A stretch of DNA of 64,000 bases from SABI01 sp963663665 (GCA_963663665.2 CAXXKP010000001.1:930001-994000), one strand, 5' to 3'; positions 42,225-51,101 are shown, counted from the first letter of the stretch. Program-made: numbers and translations. Notes: generated by a model not told the origin, from the letters alone.

Positions 42225-42312
42225 TCCGGTTGATCAGAGCTCCCTTCCATACCGCTATTACGGTAGAGCCTGATGCATAACTCACTAAAAGTATGTGTTA
42301 AGGAGGAAGGGT
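42225..42312 (+). ncRNA. Structured 5' leader, candidate riboswitch-like element with Shine-Dalgarno-sequestering pseudoknot
   Basis: The leader can fold into one helix: ATCAG (42233-42237) with CTGAT (42270-42274), GCTC (42239-42242) with GAGC (42266-42269), and TACCG (42250-42254) with CGGTA (42261-42265) closed by a 6-nt loop. The 3' strand 42261-42274 is paired without a gap, while the 5' strand has a 1-nt and a 7-nt bulge (42243-42249, CCTTCCA). CCTTCC of this bulge is the exact complement of GGAAGG (42305-42310), directly before the ATG at 42313 and overlapping the Shine-Dalgarno. A weaker hairpin (42278-42300) fills the space between. It matches no riboswitch class I know. Ligand and function unknown. 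Confidence 0.5.
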
Positions 42313-42831
42313 ATGTTTACTGAAAAATCTATTTTATCCTATAAAGAAAATATATTCACATCAATGAAAGACGATTGGTTTTTAATCACAGTTGCCTCTG
42401 GGGATGAGGTTAATATGATGACTGCTGCTTGGGGTAGTATCGGTGTCATGTGGAATAAACCAACATTTAATATTGTTGTGAGGAATACACGCTATACATA
42501 CGAATTATTGCAAAAAACTACATCCTTTACCTGCTCTTTTTTCTCAGATGATTATAAAGAAGCGCTCACATACTGTGGCAGACACAGTGGCAGAGCCGTG
42601 GATAAAGTAAAAGAGACAGGACTCACGCCACTCGTATTAAATGGTAATAGTCATTCTCAAATTTACTCCTTTGAACAAGCGCACACTGTCTTTTGTTGTG
42701 ATATTGCGAGTGTTACCCCTATTAAACCCGAGCACTTTAAAGATCCTTCTATTGAAAAACACTATCCTCATCAAGATTACCACACAATGTATATGGGATA
42801 TATTACCAGTCTATTTAAAAAAGAGGTTTGA
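42313..42831 (+). CDS. Flavin reductase-like FMN-binding protein
   Basis: A 172-residue protein of the flavin reductase/DIM6-NTAB family. It starts at ATG 42313, 6 bases behind AGGAGG. SGDEVNMMTAAWGSIGVMWN and IVVRNTRYTYELL are the FMN-contact strands, and TSFTCSFFSDDYKEALTYCG follows. Such proteins bind FMN and often reduce it with NAD(P)H or act on small oxidised compounds. Translation is probably controlled by the folded leader. It is first in an operon with PDH E1 alpha and beta, which use no flavin, so the connection is unexplained. Confidence 0.88.
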   Translation: MFTEKSILSYKENIFTSMKDDWFLITVASGDEVNMMTAAWGSIGVMWNKPTFNIVVRNTRYTYELLQKTTSFTCSFFSDDYKEALTYCGRHSGRAVDKVKETGLTPLVLNGNSHSQIYSFEQAHTVFCCDIASVTPIKPEHFKDPSIEKHYPHQDYHTMYMGYITSLFKKEV

Positions 42832-42833
42832 TT

Positions 42834-43820
42834 TTGTCCTTTACATTTGACAACGAAAAAGCTATTAAAACACTTACACTCATGATTCGTTCTAGAGTCT
42901 TTGAGCAAAAGATTGAAGAGTTATTCACTACCCATAAGATGCATGGAACGACTCATCTTGCTATTGGACAAGAGGCTGTTCATGCTGGAGTTGCATTGGG
43001 GATTGATTTGGATGATTGGATTGTCACCACCCACCGGTGTCACGGCCATACACTGGCAAAAGGGGCTTCCATCGAAAAGATGATGGGAGAATTTTTTGGT
43101 GATAAAAGAGGTCTTTCAAAAGGACTCGGTGGGTCAATGCACCTTGTTGATATGGAACACCATAATGCAGGAAGTAGTGCCGTTGTTGCAAGCGGGGTAG
43201 CTATTGCTACAGGGATGGCTCTTCAATTAAAAAGAATGAAAAGTAATAATATCGTAATTGCTTTCTTTGGAGATGGTGCTAGTAACAGAGGGGTTATCCA
43301 TGAAGCTATGAATATGGCTTCAATCTGGAATCTTCCACTCCTATTCCTATGTGAACACAATATGTATGGCATGAGTAGCAGTGCGCAAAAGATGGTTTCC
43401 GTTCCGTCTATTGCGCAAAGAGGCGCTTCGTACTCAATAGAGAGTGAAAGCATAGATGGAAATGATGTTGAACTTGTTTACGATAGAGTGAGATCGATTA
43501 CTCAACGTATTAAAACAGAGGGTCGCCCATATTTACTAGAGACGAGAACCTACAGATTCAGCGGGCATTCAAAGAGTGATAAGTTTGTTTATAGAACGAG
43601 AGAAGAAGAGAATGAGTGGCTTCTAAAGGATCCTATTACGCAATATTCTCAAGAGCTTATTACTCGAGGTGTGATAGAAGAACAGGACGTATCTTTGATT
43701 ACCCGCAAAGAAAAAGCAAATATTGATACTATTGCTCAATTATTTATTAAAGATCATCAAGAACTCACATTAGAAGAAGCTCTTGGTTATGTATATTCTA
43801 AAGATGAGGTTTTATCGTGA
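42834..43820 (+). CDS. pdhA: Thiamine-dependent 2-oxoacid (pyruvate) dehydrogenase E1, alpha subunit
   Basis: A 328-residue E1 alpha. RSRVFEQKIEELFTTHKMHG, the HRCHGHTLAKG segment, KGLGGSMHL, and the thiamine-diphosphate motif FFGDGASNRGVIHEAMNMAS (GDG...N) are clear, with TYRFSGHSKSD (phosphorylation-loop region) after them. It decarboxylates pyruvate (or acetoin/branched oxoacid) and loads the acetyl unit on lipoyl-E2. A TTG at 42834, 7 bases after AGAGG, is the likely start; a TTG at 42828 is also in frame. Overlaps pdhB by four bases. No E2, E3 or lipoate gene is in the window. Confidence 0.9.
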   Translation: MSFTFDNEKAIKTLTLMIRSRVFEQKIEELFTTHKMHGTTHLAIGQEAVHAGVALGIDLDDWIVTTHRCHGHTLAKGASIEKMMGEFFGDKRGLSKGLGGSMHLVDMEHHNAGSSAVVASGVAIATGMALQLKRMKSNNIVIAFFGDGASNRGVIHEAMNMASIWNLPLLFLCEHNMYGMSSSAQKMVSVPSIAQRGASYSIESESIDGNDVELVYDRVRSITQRIKTEGRPYLLETRTYRFSGHSKSDKFVYRTREEENEWLLKDPITQYSQELITRGVIEEQDVSLITRKEKANIDTIAQLFIKDHQELTLEEALGYVYSKDEVLS

Positions 43821-44803
43821 AAACAATCACCTATAGAGAAGCAATACGAGAGGCTATGACTGAAGAGATGGCCCGAGATGAGAATGTTGTTCTCATTGGA
43901 GAAGATGTTGGATGCTATGGTGGCTGTTTTACGGTTACAAGTGGCCTTATTGAACGTTTTGGCGAGCGGCAAGTCATCGAAACTCCTGTTTCTGAGGAAG
44001 GTCTAGTTGGTGTAGCTGTCGGGGCAGCCATGATGGGGATGCGTCCAATAGTAGAGATTATGTATGGAGATTTTTCAACATTAGCGAGTGATCCTCTTAT
44101 CAACCATGCAGCCAAGACACGGTTCATGTCAGGTGGAACACAGAGTGTTCCTCTCGTGTATCGTACCCCAATGGGAAGTGGGACTGGAGCTGCAGCTCAA
44201 CATACCCAGAGTCTTGAAACCCTTTTTACCAATATTCCAGGTCTTATTGTTATTTTCCCAGCAACTCCTTTTGATGCAAAAGGATTAATGAAAAGTGCAA
44301 TCAGAAGTAATAATCCTATAATATTTTTAGAACATAAAAATTATGGAATTCAAGGTTCTATTCCTGAGGGTGAATACCTCATTGATATAGGGAAAGCTGA
44401 TATTAAGCGTAAAGGAGAAGATGTTACTATTATTACCTATGGTAATACGTTATTTACAGCTCTCAGCGCTGCTCAAATACTAGAAAATGATGAAATATCT
44501 GCTGAGGTTATTGATTTACGGTCATTGAGGCCTCTCGATACGCAAACGATTTGTTCTTCTGTACAAAAAACAGGAAAAGTCGTCATTGTCCATGAGGCTC
44601 CTCTCTTTGGAGGTTTTAGTGGAGAGATTGTAGCTTCAATTGTTCAAGATCCGGCGACTTTTTCCGCTCTAAATTCACCTGTGATTCGTATTGGTGGCAA
44701 AGAGATGCCAGCTCCTTTTAACAAGAATCTGGAATCACTCCTTGTCCCGCAAGTAACAGAGATTGTCTCTAGTGTTCTTTCTCTCTTCTCCTCAAGCATG
44801 TAA
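43817..44803 (+). CDS. pdhB: Thiamine-dependent 2-oxoacid (pyruvate) dehydrogenase E1, beta subunit
   Basis: A 328-residue transketolase-like E1 beta with a GTG start in the stop of pdhA. TYREAIREAMTEEMARDENV, LIGEDVGCYGGCFTVTSGL, ETPVSEEGLVGVAVGAAMMG with the catalytic Glu, RTPMGSGTGAAAQHTQSLE and the C-terminal VIDLRSLRPLD are all typical. It forms the alpha2-beta2 E1 with PdhA. The end overlaps the converging purH by 12 bases, and no terminator is seen. Confidence 0.92.
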   Translation: MKTITYREAIREAMTEEMARDENVVLIGEDVGCYGGCFTVTSGLIERFGERQVIETPVSEEGLVGVAVGAAMMGMRPIVEIMYGDFSTLASDPLINHAAKTRFMSGGTQSVPLVYRTPMGSGTGAAAQHTQSLETLFTNIPGLIVIFPATPFDAKGLMKSAIRSNNPIIFLEHKNYGIQGSIPEGEYLIDIGKADIKRKGEDVTIITYGNTLFTALSAAQILENDEISAEVIDLRSLRPLDTQTICSSVQKTGKVVIVHEAPLFGGFSGEIVASIVQDPATFSALNSPVIRIGGKEMPAPFNKNLESLLVPQVTEIVSSVLSLFSSSM

Positions 44804-46378
44804 GAACGATCTAATGTGAGTGAAAACCATTGCAATTCCTAATTCATCGCATGCTTCAATAACTTCTTTATCTCTAATCGAACCACCCGGTTGAATAATC
44901 GCTTGAATATTTTGCCCTTTAAGTATTTCAATACTGTCCTTAAATGGGAAGAATGCATCGGAAGCAAGAACAAGGTTCTTTTTATTACCACTTTTTCGTA
45001 ATGCGATTTTGGTTGCATCAACCCTTGATACTTGTCCGCCACCGATCCCACAGGTCGTTTTGCCATTCGTGGTAATTATCGCATTCGATTTTACATGTTT
45101 CACCACTTTCCAAGCAAATAACAATTCCTTAAGTTGTTCTTGTGTAACATGTACTTTTGTAACACATTCAACATCATCTTCAGTTATTTCACGTGCATCT
45201 TTTGTTTGTAAGAGTAAGTCACTTCCAATAAAACGACCACTTAGAATTTCTTTTGGTTTTGATATGTTTTCAAGTTGTAATATCCTAAGGTTCTTCTTTT
45301 TCTTCATAATCTCTAATGCCTCATCTGTAAAAGACGGAGCAACAAGTACCTCAATAAAGAGCGGTGAGAGGTATGTAGCCATTTCTTTTGTAAATGGTAC
45401 ATTAAGCGCGATTATAGAACCAAAAGCACTTAGTGAGTCCGCTTCAAACGCTTGTTTTAACGCAATCACTGCGGATGGATGTGAGCTCACTCCACAAGGT
45501 GTTCCATGCTTTACCACAACACAGGTTGTCTCGCTAAATTCACGCAATGTTTCAATTGCTCCTTGAGTATCACTTAAGTTATTAAATGAGAGATGTTTCC
45601 CTTGAAGCTGTGGTGCATCAAGTAAGCTCATCTCATCTCTCTTATTAGATGGTAAGGTTGCTTTATAGACGGCAGCTTTTTGATGAGGATTTTCTCCGTA
45701 TCGTAAAGAGCCATCTTCATTGTCGCTTTTAAAAAGGGTGAAACCCAGTGAGAGTTCTGCGGGGAAAGGAGAATCTTCTAAATAGCTTTGGATAAGGGCA
45801 TCGTAACGAGCAGTATGACTAAAAGCAGAAGAAGCCAACTTAGCTCGAAGTGCATAGGTGATACCTTCTTGGGATTCTATTTCATTCATTACTTCTTTGT
45901 ATTGGTTTGGGTTTGTGATTACTGCTACATGTAAGAAGTTCTTTGCTGCTGAACGAATCATAGAAGGGCCTCCTATATCAATATTTTCAATAGCCTCTTC
46001 TAATGTAACATCTTGTTTTTCAATAGTTTTCTCAAAAGGATATAAGTTACACACTACAAGATCAATCCATTGGATTCCGTGAGCTGCTGCGACGTCTACA
46101 TCAACATCTCTTCTCCCTAAAATCCCACCCATGATGAGAGGGTGCATTGTTTTTACCCTTCCGTTCATAATTTCTGGAAAATGGGTAATATCACTAACTT
46201 TTTTTACAGGTATATTTGCTTTTTCTAATTGAGAAAAAGTTCCTCCTGTTGAAATGATTTCAACACCATGAAGATGAAGAAATTTGGCAAATTCGATGAT
46301 TCCAGTTTTATCTGAAACTGAAATTAAAGCTCTTTTAATCATTATGGTATTTGTATTCATACTCTTTATGTAACACAT
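44792..46378 (-). CDS. purH: Bifunctional AICAR formyltransferase/IMP cyclohydrolase
   Basis: A PurH of up to 528 residues. The IMP cyclohydrolase/MGS domain is N-terminal (IKRALISVSDKTGIIEFAKF, ISTGGTFSQLEK, MNGRVKTMHP). The AICAR transformylase follows, with SLRYGENPHQKAAVYK, VVVKHGTPCGVSS and the late ASDAFFPFKDSIE. It performs the last two steps of IMP synthesis. The start is uncertain among ATGs at 46378, 46360 and 46342; only the first has a passable ribosome site (AAGAG). It stands alone, apart from the hpt-purAB operon. Confidence 0.95.
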   Translation of the reverse strand: MCYIKSMNTNTIMIKRALISVSDKTGIIEFAKFLHLHGVEIISTGGTFSQLEKANIPVKKVSDITHFPEIMNGRVKTMHPLIMGGILGRRDVDVDVAAAHGIQWIDLVVCNLYPFEKTIEKQDVTLEEAIENIDIGGPSMIRSAAKNFLHVAVITNPNQYKEVMNEIESQEGITYALRAKLASSAFSHTARYDALIQSYLEDSPFPAELSLGFTLFKSDNEDGSLRYGENPHQKAAVYKATLPSNKRDEMSLLDAPQLQGKHLSFNNLSDTQGAIETLREFSETTCVVVKHGTPCGVSSHPSAVIALKQAFEADSLSAFGSIIALNVPFTKEMATYLSPLFIEVLVAPSFTDEALEIMKKKKNLRILQLENISKPKEILSGRFIGSDLLLQTKDAREITEDDVECVTKVHVTQEQLKELLFAWKVVKHVKSNAIITTNGKTTCGIGGGQVSRVDATKIALRKSGNKKNLVLASDAFFPFKDSIEILKGQNIQAIIQPGGSIRDKEVIEACDELGIAMVFTHIRSFLHA

Positions 46379-46492
46379 TTTGCTCTTCTAACGCTAGATG
46401 TCACGTCCCCTTTTATTTTTTTTCACTTATCGTTACAATGGGAAAACCTTGCGCAAGTAGGGTCATATTGATTCATAGAGAGGCATCTACAT

Positions 46493-48031
46493 ATGGAACT
46501 TGATGTTCACAGCCTACATCCCTTAGAGATTAGGTTGCTAAGGCACGTGTCGTCTGGAGAGATTATTACATCTGGACGATTGATAGAAGAACTTAACTAC
46601 CAAGTAGGGCATTGTAACCAAGCTTTCAGCTGGTTACTTGCAAAGGGGTGTATTGAAGAGAAAGAGAGAGTGACTACCTTGTGGTATGAAATCACTGACC
46701 TAGGAAGGACCTTCCTAGACATTGGTACTCCTTTAGAAAGAATATTCTCTCTTCTTAAAGATAAAGGGCCTCTTTCTCTACCAGAAATTGCCTCATTATT
46801 ATCGCTTGAAAAAAGTGAAATTGGTTCTGCTTTTGGTCAGCTCAGCAAAGTTGGTGTCTGTAAGATGGGTGAAGGAAATAAAGCCACCGTTCTAGAAGAT
46901 GTGTTACCACAAGAGCTCACAATTGCTTCAACTATCCTAGCAAAGGGTGCGAAAGAACTTTTAAAAGAAGAAGATCTAAATGATTTAGAGAAGCAATATC
47001 TCAAAAAAAATAGTAAAAAAAGGGTAGCTAGTGGAGTTCCATTTAAGATTATTGAAAGAGAAGATATCTCCTATACTCTTACGAGGGAAGGCGAATTAGC
47101 TAAGGAAGCTCTTCTCCTAGCTCATATTACAGGTGAAGAACTTGGTTCTCTTACATCATCACTCTTGCAAACAGGGGACTGGAAGAGCCAAAGTTTTAGA
47201 CCTTATCCACTTAATACACCCCCTGCTCGACTTATTATAGGACGAAGAAATCCTTATGCAGCTTATCTACAATGGGTTAAAGATAAATTATCTTCTCTTG
47301 GTTTTGAAGAATTCGATGGCCCTCTTGTTGAGAATGAATTCTGGAACGGGGATGCCCTTTTTATGCCTCAGTTCCATAGTGCCCGAGATATTCACGACGT
47401 GTATTACGTTAAAAACCCCTCTCATGCAAAAAAAATAGAAGAACCATATTTGTCTCAAGTAGCTGCGACACATGAGAATGGATGGAACACTGGTAGTAGA
47501 GGATGGCGATATTCTTTCGATCATGAATTTACTCGTCGTCAGGTGATGAGGTCTCAAGGGACTGTTCTTTCAGCAAAGACCCTTCCAAACGCATCTATAC
47601 CCGGCAAGTATTTTGGAGTTGCTAGATGTTTCAGATACGATCAAGTTGATGCTACTCATGGCGCAGACTTTTATCAAACAGAGGGGATTGTTCTTGGAGA
47701 CGATGTGAATCTAAAGACACTTTTAGGTTTACTAAAAATGTTTGCTGAAGAAGTTGCAGGGGCAGAAGAAGTCAAATATGTTCCTGGATATTTCCCATTC
47801 ACCGAACCTTCTATTGAAGTTCATATTAAACATCCAGTTCTTGGGTGGTTTGAGCTTGGAGGAAGTGGGATCTTCAGACCAGAAGTTACAAAGGCTCTCG
47901 GTATCGACGTTCCTGTTCTTGCTTGGGGACTAGGAATAGATAGAATGGCTCTTATGCACCTTGGACTTAATGATTTGAGAGAACTATTTACTCCCGATAT
48001 TGAAAACGTGCGCCTAAGGAGAGGTAGATAA
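46493..48031 (+). CDS. pheS: Phenylalanyl-tRNA synthetase alpha subunit, archaeal/spirochaetal type
   Basis: A 512-residue PheS. Winged-helix units occupy the first 200 residues (LDVHSLHPLEIRLLRHVSSG), as in archaeal and eukaryotic enzymes. The class II catalytic core follows: HPL/YAAYLQWVKDKLSSLGFEE, FWNGDALFMPQFHSARDIHD (motif 2 region), and GLGIDRMALMHLGLNDLREL as motif 3. Common bacterial PheS has about 330-350 residues, so this gene is of the archaeal lineage long known in spirochaetes. AGAGAGG precedes the ATG. The stop abuts pheT. Confidence 0.97.
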   Translation: MELDVHSLHPLEIRLLRHVSSGEIITSGRLIEELNYQVGHCNQAFSWLLAKGCIEEKERVTTLWYEITDLGRTFLDIGTPLERIFSLLKDKGPLSLPEIASLLSLEKSEIGSAFGQLSKVGVCKMGEGNKATVLEDVLPQELTIASTILAKGAKELLKEEDLNDLEKQYLKKNSKKRVASGVPFKIIEREDISYTLTREGELAKEALLLAHITGEELGSLTSSLLQTGDWKSQSFRPYPLNTPPARLIIGRRNPYAAYLQWVKDKLSSLGFEEFDGPLVENEFWNGDALFMPQFHSARDIHDVYYVKNPSHAKKIEEPYLSQVAATHENGWNTGSRGWRYSFDHEFTRRQVMRSQGTVLSAKTLPNASIPGKYFGVARCFRYDQVDATHGADFYQTEGIVLGDDVNLKTLLGLLKMFAEEVAGAEEVKYVPGYFPFTEPSIEVHIKHPVLGWFELGGSGIFRPEVTKALGIDVPVLAWGLGIDRMALMHLGLNDLRELFTPDIENVRLRRGR

Positions 48032-49726
48032 ATGCCAAAAATTGAAGTACATGAACACCTGTTTAACTCATTAATAAACCATCCTTATAGTGATGAAGAG
48101 CTAGAGATGATTTTCCCTATAGCGAAGGCGGAGTTAGATGGACACGATAGAGAAGAGAACCTCTACAAAATAGAACTTAATGATACAAATCGACCTGATT
48201 TATGGTCTGCAAGTGGAGTTGCACGAGCACTCAATACATATGAGAGTAAAAAGATTCCTTTCTATGATTTCTTTTCAACAAAAGAAGAGACTAAGGATCA
48301 TGGAAAGAGAGAACTCATTATTGACTCTTCCGTGAAAGTAGTTAGACCGTTTTCTATTGGGTTCTCTGCTACTGGACGAGTTGTTGATGAAAATATTTTG
48401 GAAAATCTCATTCAAACTCAAGAGAAGCTATGTAATAATTTTGGGAGAAAAAGAAAAAGTATCGCAATGGGCGTGTATCGGAGTGACCTTATTGCATTCC
48501 CTGTCCATTACAAAGGTGTAGATCCAGATACAAACTCTTTCATCCCCTTGCAGATGGATGAGAAGTTAACATTACGAGAGATTACTAAAAAACATCCTAA
48601 AGGATTGGAGTTTGGTCCGATTGTTCAAGATTATCCGGTCTATCCTTTCTTAACAGATAACAATGGAGAGGTCCTCTCATTTCCTCCTGTCATCAACAGT
48701 GCTCATATAGGTGCTGTAAAAGAGGGTGATGAGCATCTCTTTTTTGAATTTAGTGGTTCTGGTCTTGATGATCTTTTACTAGCTGCTTCAATTGTAGCCT
48801 GTGACTGTGCAGACCTTGGTTTTACTATTCTCCCCGTGAAATGTATTCTTGGAGAGGAGAGTGAGTATGGAGATAGTATTACTGTACCTTACTATTTCCA
48901 GAAGGAAGTATCTTGTCCTCTCTCCTTCTTGGATAAAACACTTGGTGAGTCATTAGGAGATGAGGCTATTATTGAAGCTTTAAAAAAGATGGGGATCCAT
49001 TCTTCAATACAAGAGAATACCATTACCATATCAGTTCCTCCTTATAGAAATGATTTTCTTCATCCAGTCGATATCGTGGAAGATGTTATGATTGGGCACT
49101 CTTTAGAGCTATTTGCTCCTGAACTGCCAAAGGATTCAACCGTAGGTCGACTCTCACCTGCTGAGGTTCTTGCTCGAAAAGTGAAAGATATCTGTATTGG
49201 GATGGGCTTTCAAGAGATGATGTACAATTACCTTGGATCACGAAAAGAATATATCGACAATATGCATGTGAGTGGGGATGATTATATTCAAATAGCTAAT
49301 CCTATGAGTGAAAATTATGAATATGTTCGACCTTCTATTATTCCATCACTGTTAGAAAGTGAGAGCATGAGCGCTCATGCAATTTACCCTCATCATATCT
49401 TCGAAGTCGGTAAAGTAGCATATCTTGATGATCGTGATAACTCTGGAACAGTGACAAAGAATCATCTAGGATTTTTAAGTGCTGCAGGAGATATGGGTTT
49501 TAACCAACTGAGTAGTTTTATATCAACACTTTGCTACTATTTGCGCGTTGAATATGTTATGAGTGAGTTAGTTGATCCTCGTTTTATACAAGGACGTTGC
49601 GGGAACTTAGTTGTGAATGGGAAAAACGTAGGAATCTTTGGGGAAATACATCCCCAAGTATTAGAATCATGGAATATAACTATGCCAACAATCGCTTGTG
49701 AAATTGATTTAGATAATTTCCTATAA
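48032..49726 (+). CDS. pheT: Phenylalanyl-tRNA synthetase beta subunit, archaeal/spirochaetal type
   Basis: A 564-residue PheT that lacks the N-terminal tRNA-binding (EMAP) and C-terminal anticodon-binding domains of the 800-residue bacterial form. ELNDTNRPDLWSASGVARAL marks the B1/B3 region, ISVPPYRNDFLHPVDIVEDV the B5 domain, and GMGFQEMMYNYLGSRKEYID with IANPMSENYEYVRPSIIPSL the pseudo-catalytic core. It directly follows pheS (stop and start adjacent) and forms the alpha2-beta2 enzyme with it. Confidence 0.97.
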   Translation: MPKIEVHEHLFNSLINHPYSDEELEMIFPIAKAELDGHDREENLYKIELNDTNRPDLWSASGVARALNTYESKKIPFYDFFSTKEETKDHGKRELIIDSSVKVVRPFSIGFSATGRVVDENILENLIQTQEKLCNNFGRKRKSIAMGVYRSDLIAFPVHYKGVDPDTNSFIPLQMDEKLTLREITKKHPKGLEFGPIVQDYPVYPFLTDNNGEVLSFPPVINSAHIGAVKEGDEHLFFEFSGSGLDDLLLAASIVACDCADLGFTILPVKCILGEESEYGDSITVPYYFQKEVSCPLSFLDKTLGESLGDEAIIEALKKMGIHSSIQENTITISVPPYRNDFLHPVDIVEDVMIGHSLELFAPELPKDSTVGRLSPAEVLARKVKDICIGMGFQEMMYNYLGSRKEYIDNMHVSGDDYIQIANPMSENYEYVRPSIIPSLLESESMSAHAIYPHHIFEVGKVAYLDDRDNSGTVTKNHLGFLSAAGDMGFNQLSSFISTLCYYLRVEYVMSELVDPRFIQGRCGNLVVNGKNVGIFGEIHPQVLESWNITMPTIACEIDLDNFL

Positions 49727-49737
49727 GATTATTATTC

Positions 49738-50640
49738 CTACTTTATGATAAAGGTTCCACTGATAGCACTACGCTCCTCAGATGGAACCTTTCTTGTTTG
49801 TGCAATTTTAATATCAATCATCGATGTTTGAAGAGGGATCACATTCCTCGAAAATAGATAATCACTTCTTAAATGGATCGGGTTATTTAACCCAGTTATT
49901 CTTAGTGAAGAGAGGTTTTCTATCTGGTTTATATGGTGTGTTGATTCAACAACATCTAATACATTTTTATCTATGAGGATGGAACTGTCAATTTCTTGAT
50001 AGAGAGATGCAAAGACCAAAGTCGGCATATCTTCTGCAACATTGAGATATTTTTCAACTTGATCTATCATATCTTCTTTAGTTTCCCAAGAGTTGATTGT
50101 TTGCCCATTAAGAGCTTCATAGTAATATGAATTGTTCCTAATATCAAATATCGAAACGGCAATTGATGTTTGGTCATCATAGATAAATACTTTATAAGGG
50201 GATTTCTCTTCTTCATATTGAAGATTTGTAGCAACTAATGTATTTTTATCAATCTCTATATATTCATAATCAAGATACTCTACTAAATTCTCTAAGGTAT
50301 TTTGTTCTCCGCTAAAGGCAATAATGTCGGGATGTTCTTGATTTACTCTATGAGATATTTCAATTAGATCTTCTTCCATCACAAACGAGGGAAGGGGGAT
50401 GAATGCTACTGATAGAGGTGATTTCTCCTCTTCACTCTTAACCACAATGGGAGATACCTTCTCAGTATTCTGTTTTTGGGAAACAGCCTTTTCTTGTTCG
50501 AATACTTTCAATGGGATTAGAGTAGACGGAATTGGTTCGATCCTTTCCTTTGCATCTTCAAATGTATAAGTTTGGCAAGAAAATAGGAGGAATAAAGCAA
50601 GTATGATGAGCGAGAAAAGCATCTTATTTACTGTTTTCAT
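49738..50640 (-). CDS. Lipoprotein, possibly a degenerate endonuclease/exonuclease/phosphatase-fold domain
   Basis: A 300-residue lipoprotein with lipobox LFSCQT (Cys about 22). After a low-complexity stretch (20-75) comes an alpha/beta region that loosely follows the EEP fold: SVAFIPLPSF, HPDIIAFSGEQ where the family has PDIIxLQE, LVATNLQ, and a late LRSDYLFSRN where it has RIDYIF. The catalytic SDHxP ending is missing (SEERSAISGTFII), so enzyme activity is doubtful. That reading is tentative. The start overlaps the bcp stop by four bases, and the gene is the last of a three-gene set. Confidence 0.65.
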   Translation of the reverse strand: MKTVNKMLFSLIILALFLLFSCQTYTFEDAKERIEPIPSTLIPLKVFEQEKAVSQKQNTEKVSPIVVKSEEEKSPLSVAFIPLPSFVMEEDLIEISHRVNQEHPDIIAFSGEQNTLENLVEYLDYEYIEIDKNTLVATNLQYEEEKSPYKVFIYDDQTSIAVSIFDIRNNSYYYEALNGQTINSWETKEDMIDQVEKYLNVAEDMPTLVFASLYQEIDSSILIDKNVLDVVESTHHINQIENLSSLRITGLNNPIHLRSDYLFSRNVIPLQTSMIDIKIAQTRKVPSEERSAISGTFIIK

Positions 50641-51101
50641 GAAAGAGTCTCTAGGAATGCATTGATCTCTTCTCCGTGAGTTGCAACGGTTACTTTGGGC
50701 CATACTTTTATAAGAACTCCTTCAGGGTCAAATATGAAGGTACTTCGGAGGACTCCAAAATATTTTTTACCGTACATAGATTTTTCTCCCCATGCTCCTA
50801 AATATTCTAGTAACGTATGATCAAGGTCACTTAGAAGTGAGAACGGAAGAGCATACTTATCAATGAATTTTTGGTGAGACGAGGGGGAATCGGGGCTAAG
50901 CCCATAGATATCAGCTTTCTCTGTATTTATTTTTGGATACTCATCACGTAAAGAACATGCTTCAGTAGTGCAACCTGGAGTATTGTCTTTTGGGTATGCA
51001 TATATGACTAAGTATTTTCCATTATTAGCAGGGAGATTGATTTTTTCTCCTTTCTCATTCTCTATTGTCATCTGGTGAAGGTGTGAACCTATTTCTAACA
51101 C
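50637..51101 (-). CDS. bcp: Thiol peroxidase of the Bcp/PrxQ family
   Basis: A 154-residue peroxiredoxin. NTPGCTTEACSLRDEY has the peroxidatic Cys44 and, five residues on, the resolving Cys49 characteristic of BCP/PrxQ. VIYAYPKDNTPGC and KYFGVLRSTFIFDPEGVLI complete the fold. It reduces H2O2 and organic peroxides with thioredoxin. It sits in a probable operon behind the zinc-ribbon protein and before the lipoprotein. It is the only oxidative-defence gene in the window. Confidence 0.95.
   Translation of the reverse strand: MLEIGSHLHQMTIENEKGEKINLPANNGKYLVIYAYPKDNTPGCTTEACSLRDEYPKINTEKADIYGLSPDSPSSHQKFIDKYALPFSLLSDLDHTLLEYLGAWGEKSMYGKKYFGVLRSTFIFDPEGVLIKVWPKVTVATHGEEINAFLETLS

Noticed and set aside
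42225..42312. TPP or FMN riboswitch before the flavin reductase/PDH genes
   Set aside because: The sequence has CCTGATG and ATAA that faintly recall the TPP element, but CTGAGA and the required paired arms are missing. The FMN consensus is also absent. Kept as an unknown structured leader.
45009..45566. A 185-codon open frame opposite purH
   Set aside because: It lies wholly antisense to a well-supported PurH and has low-complexity, Ser/Phe-rich content typical of a shadow frame.
46379..46492. T-box leader before pheS
   Set aside because: The gap of 114 bases is too short and has no T-box sequence or specifier stem.
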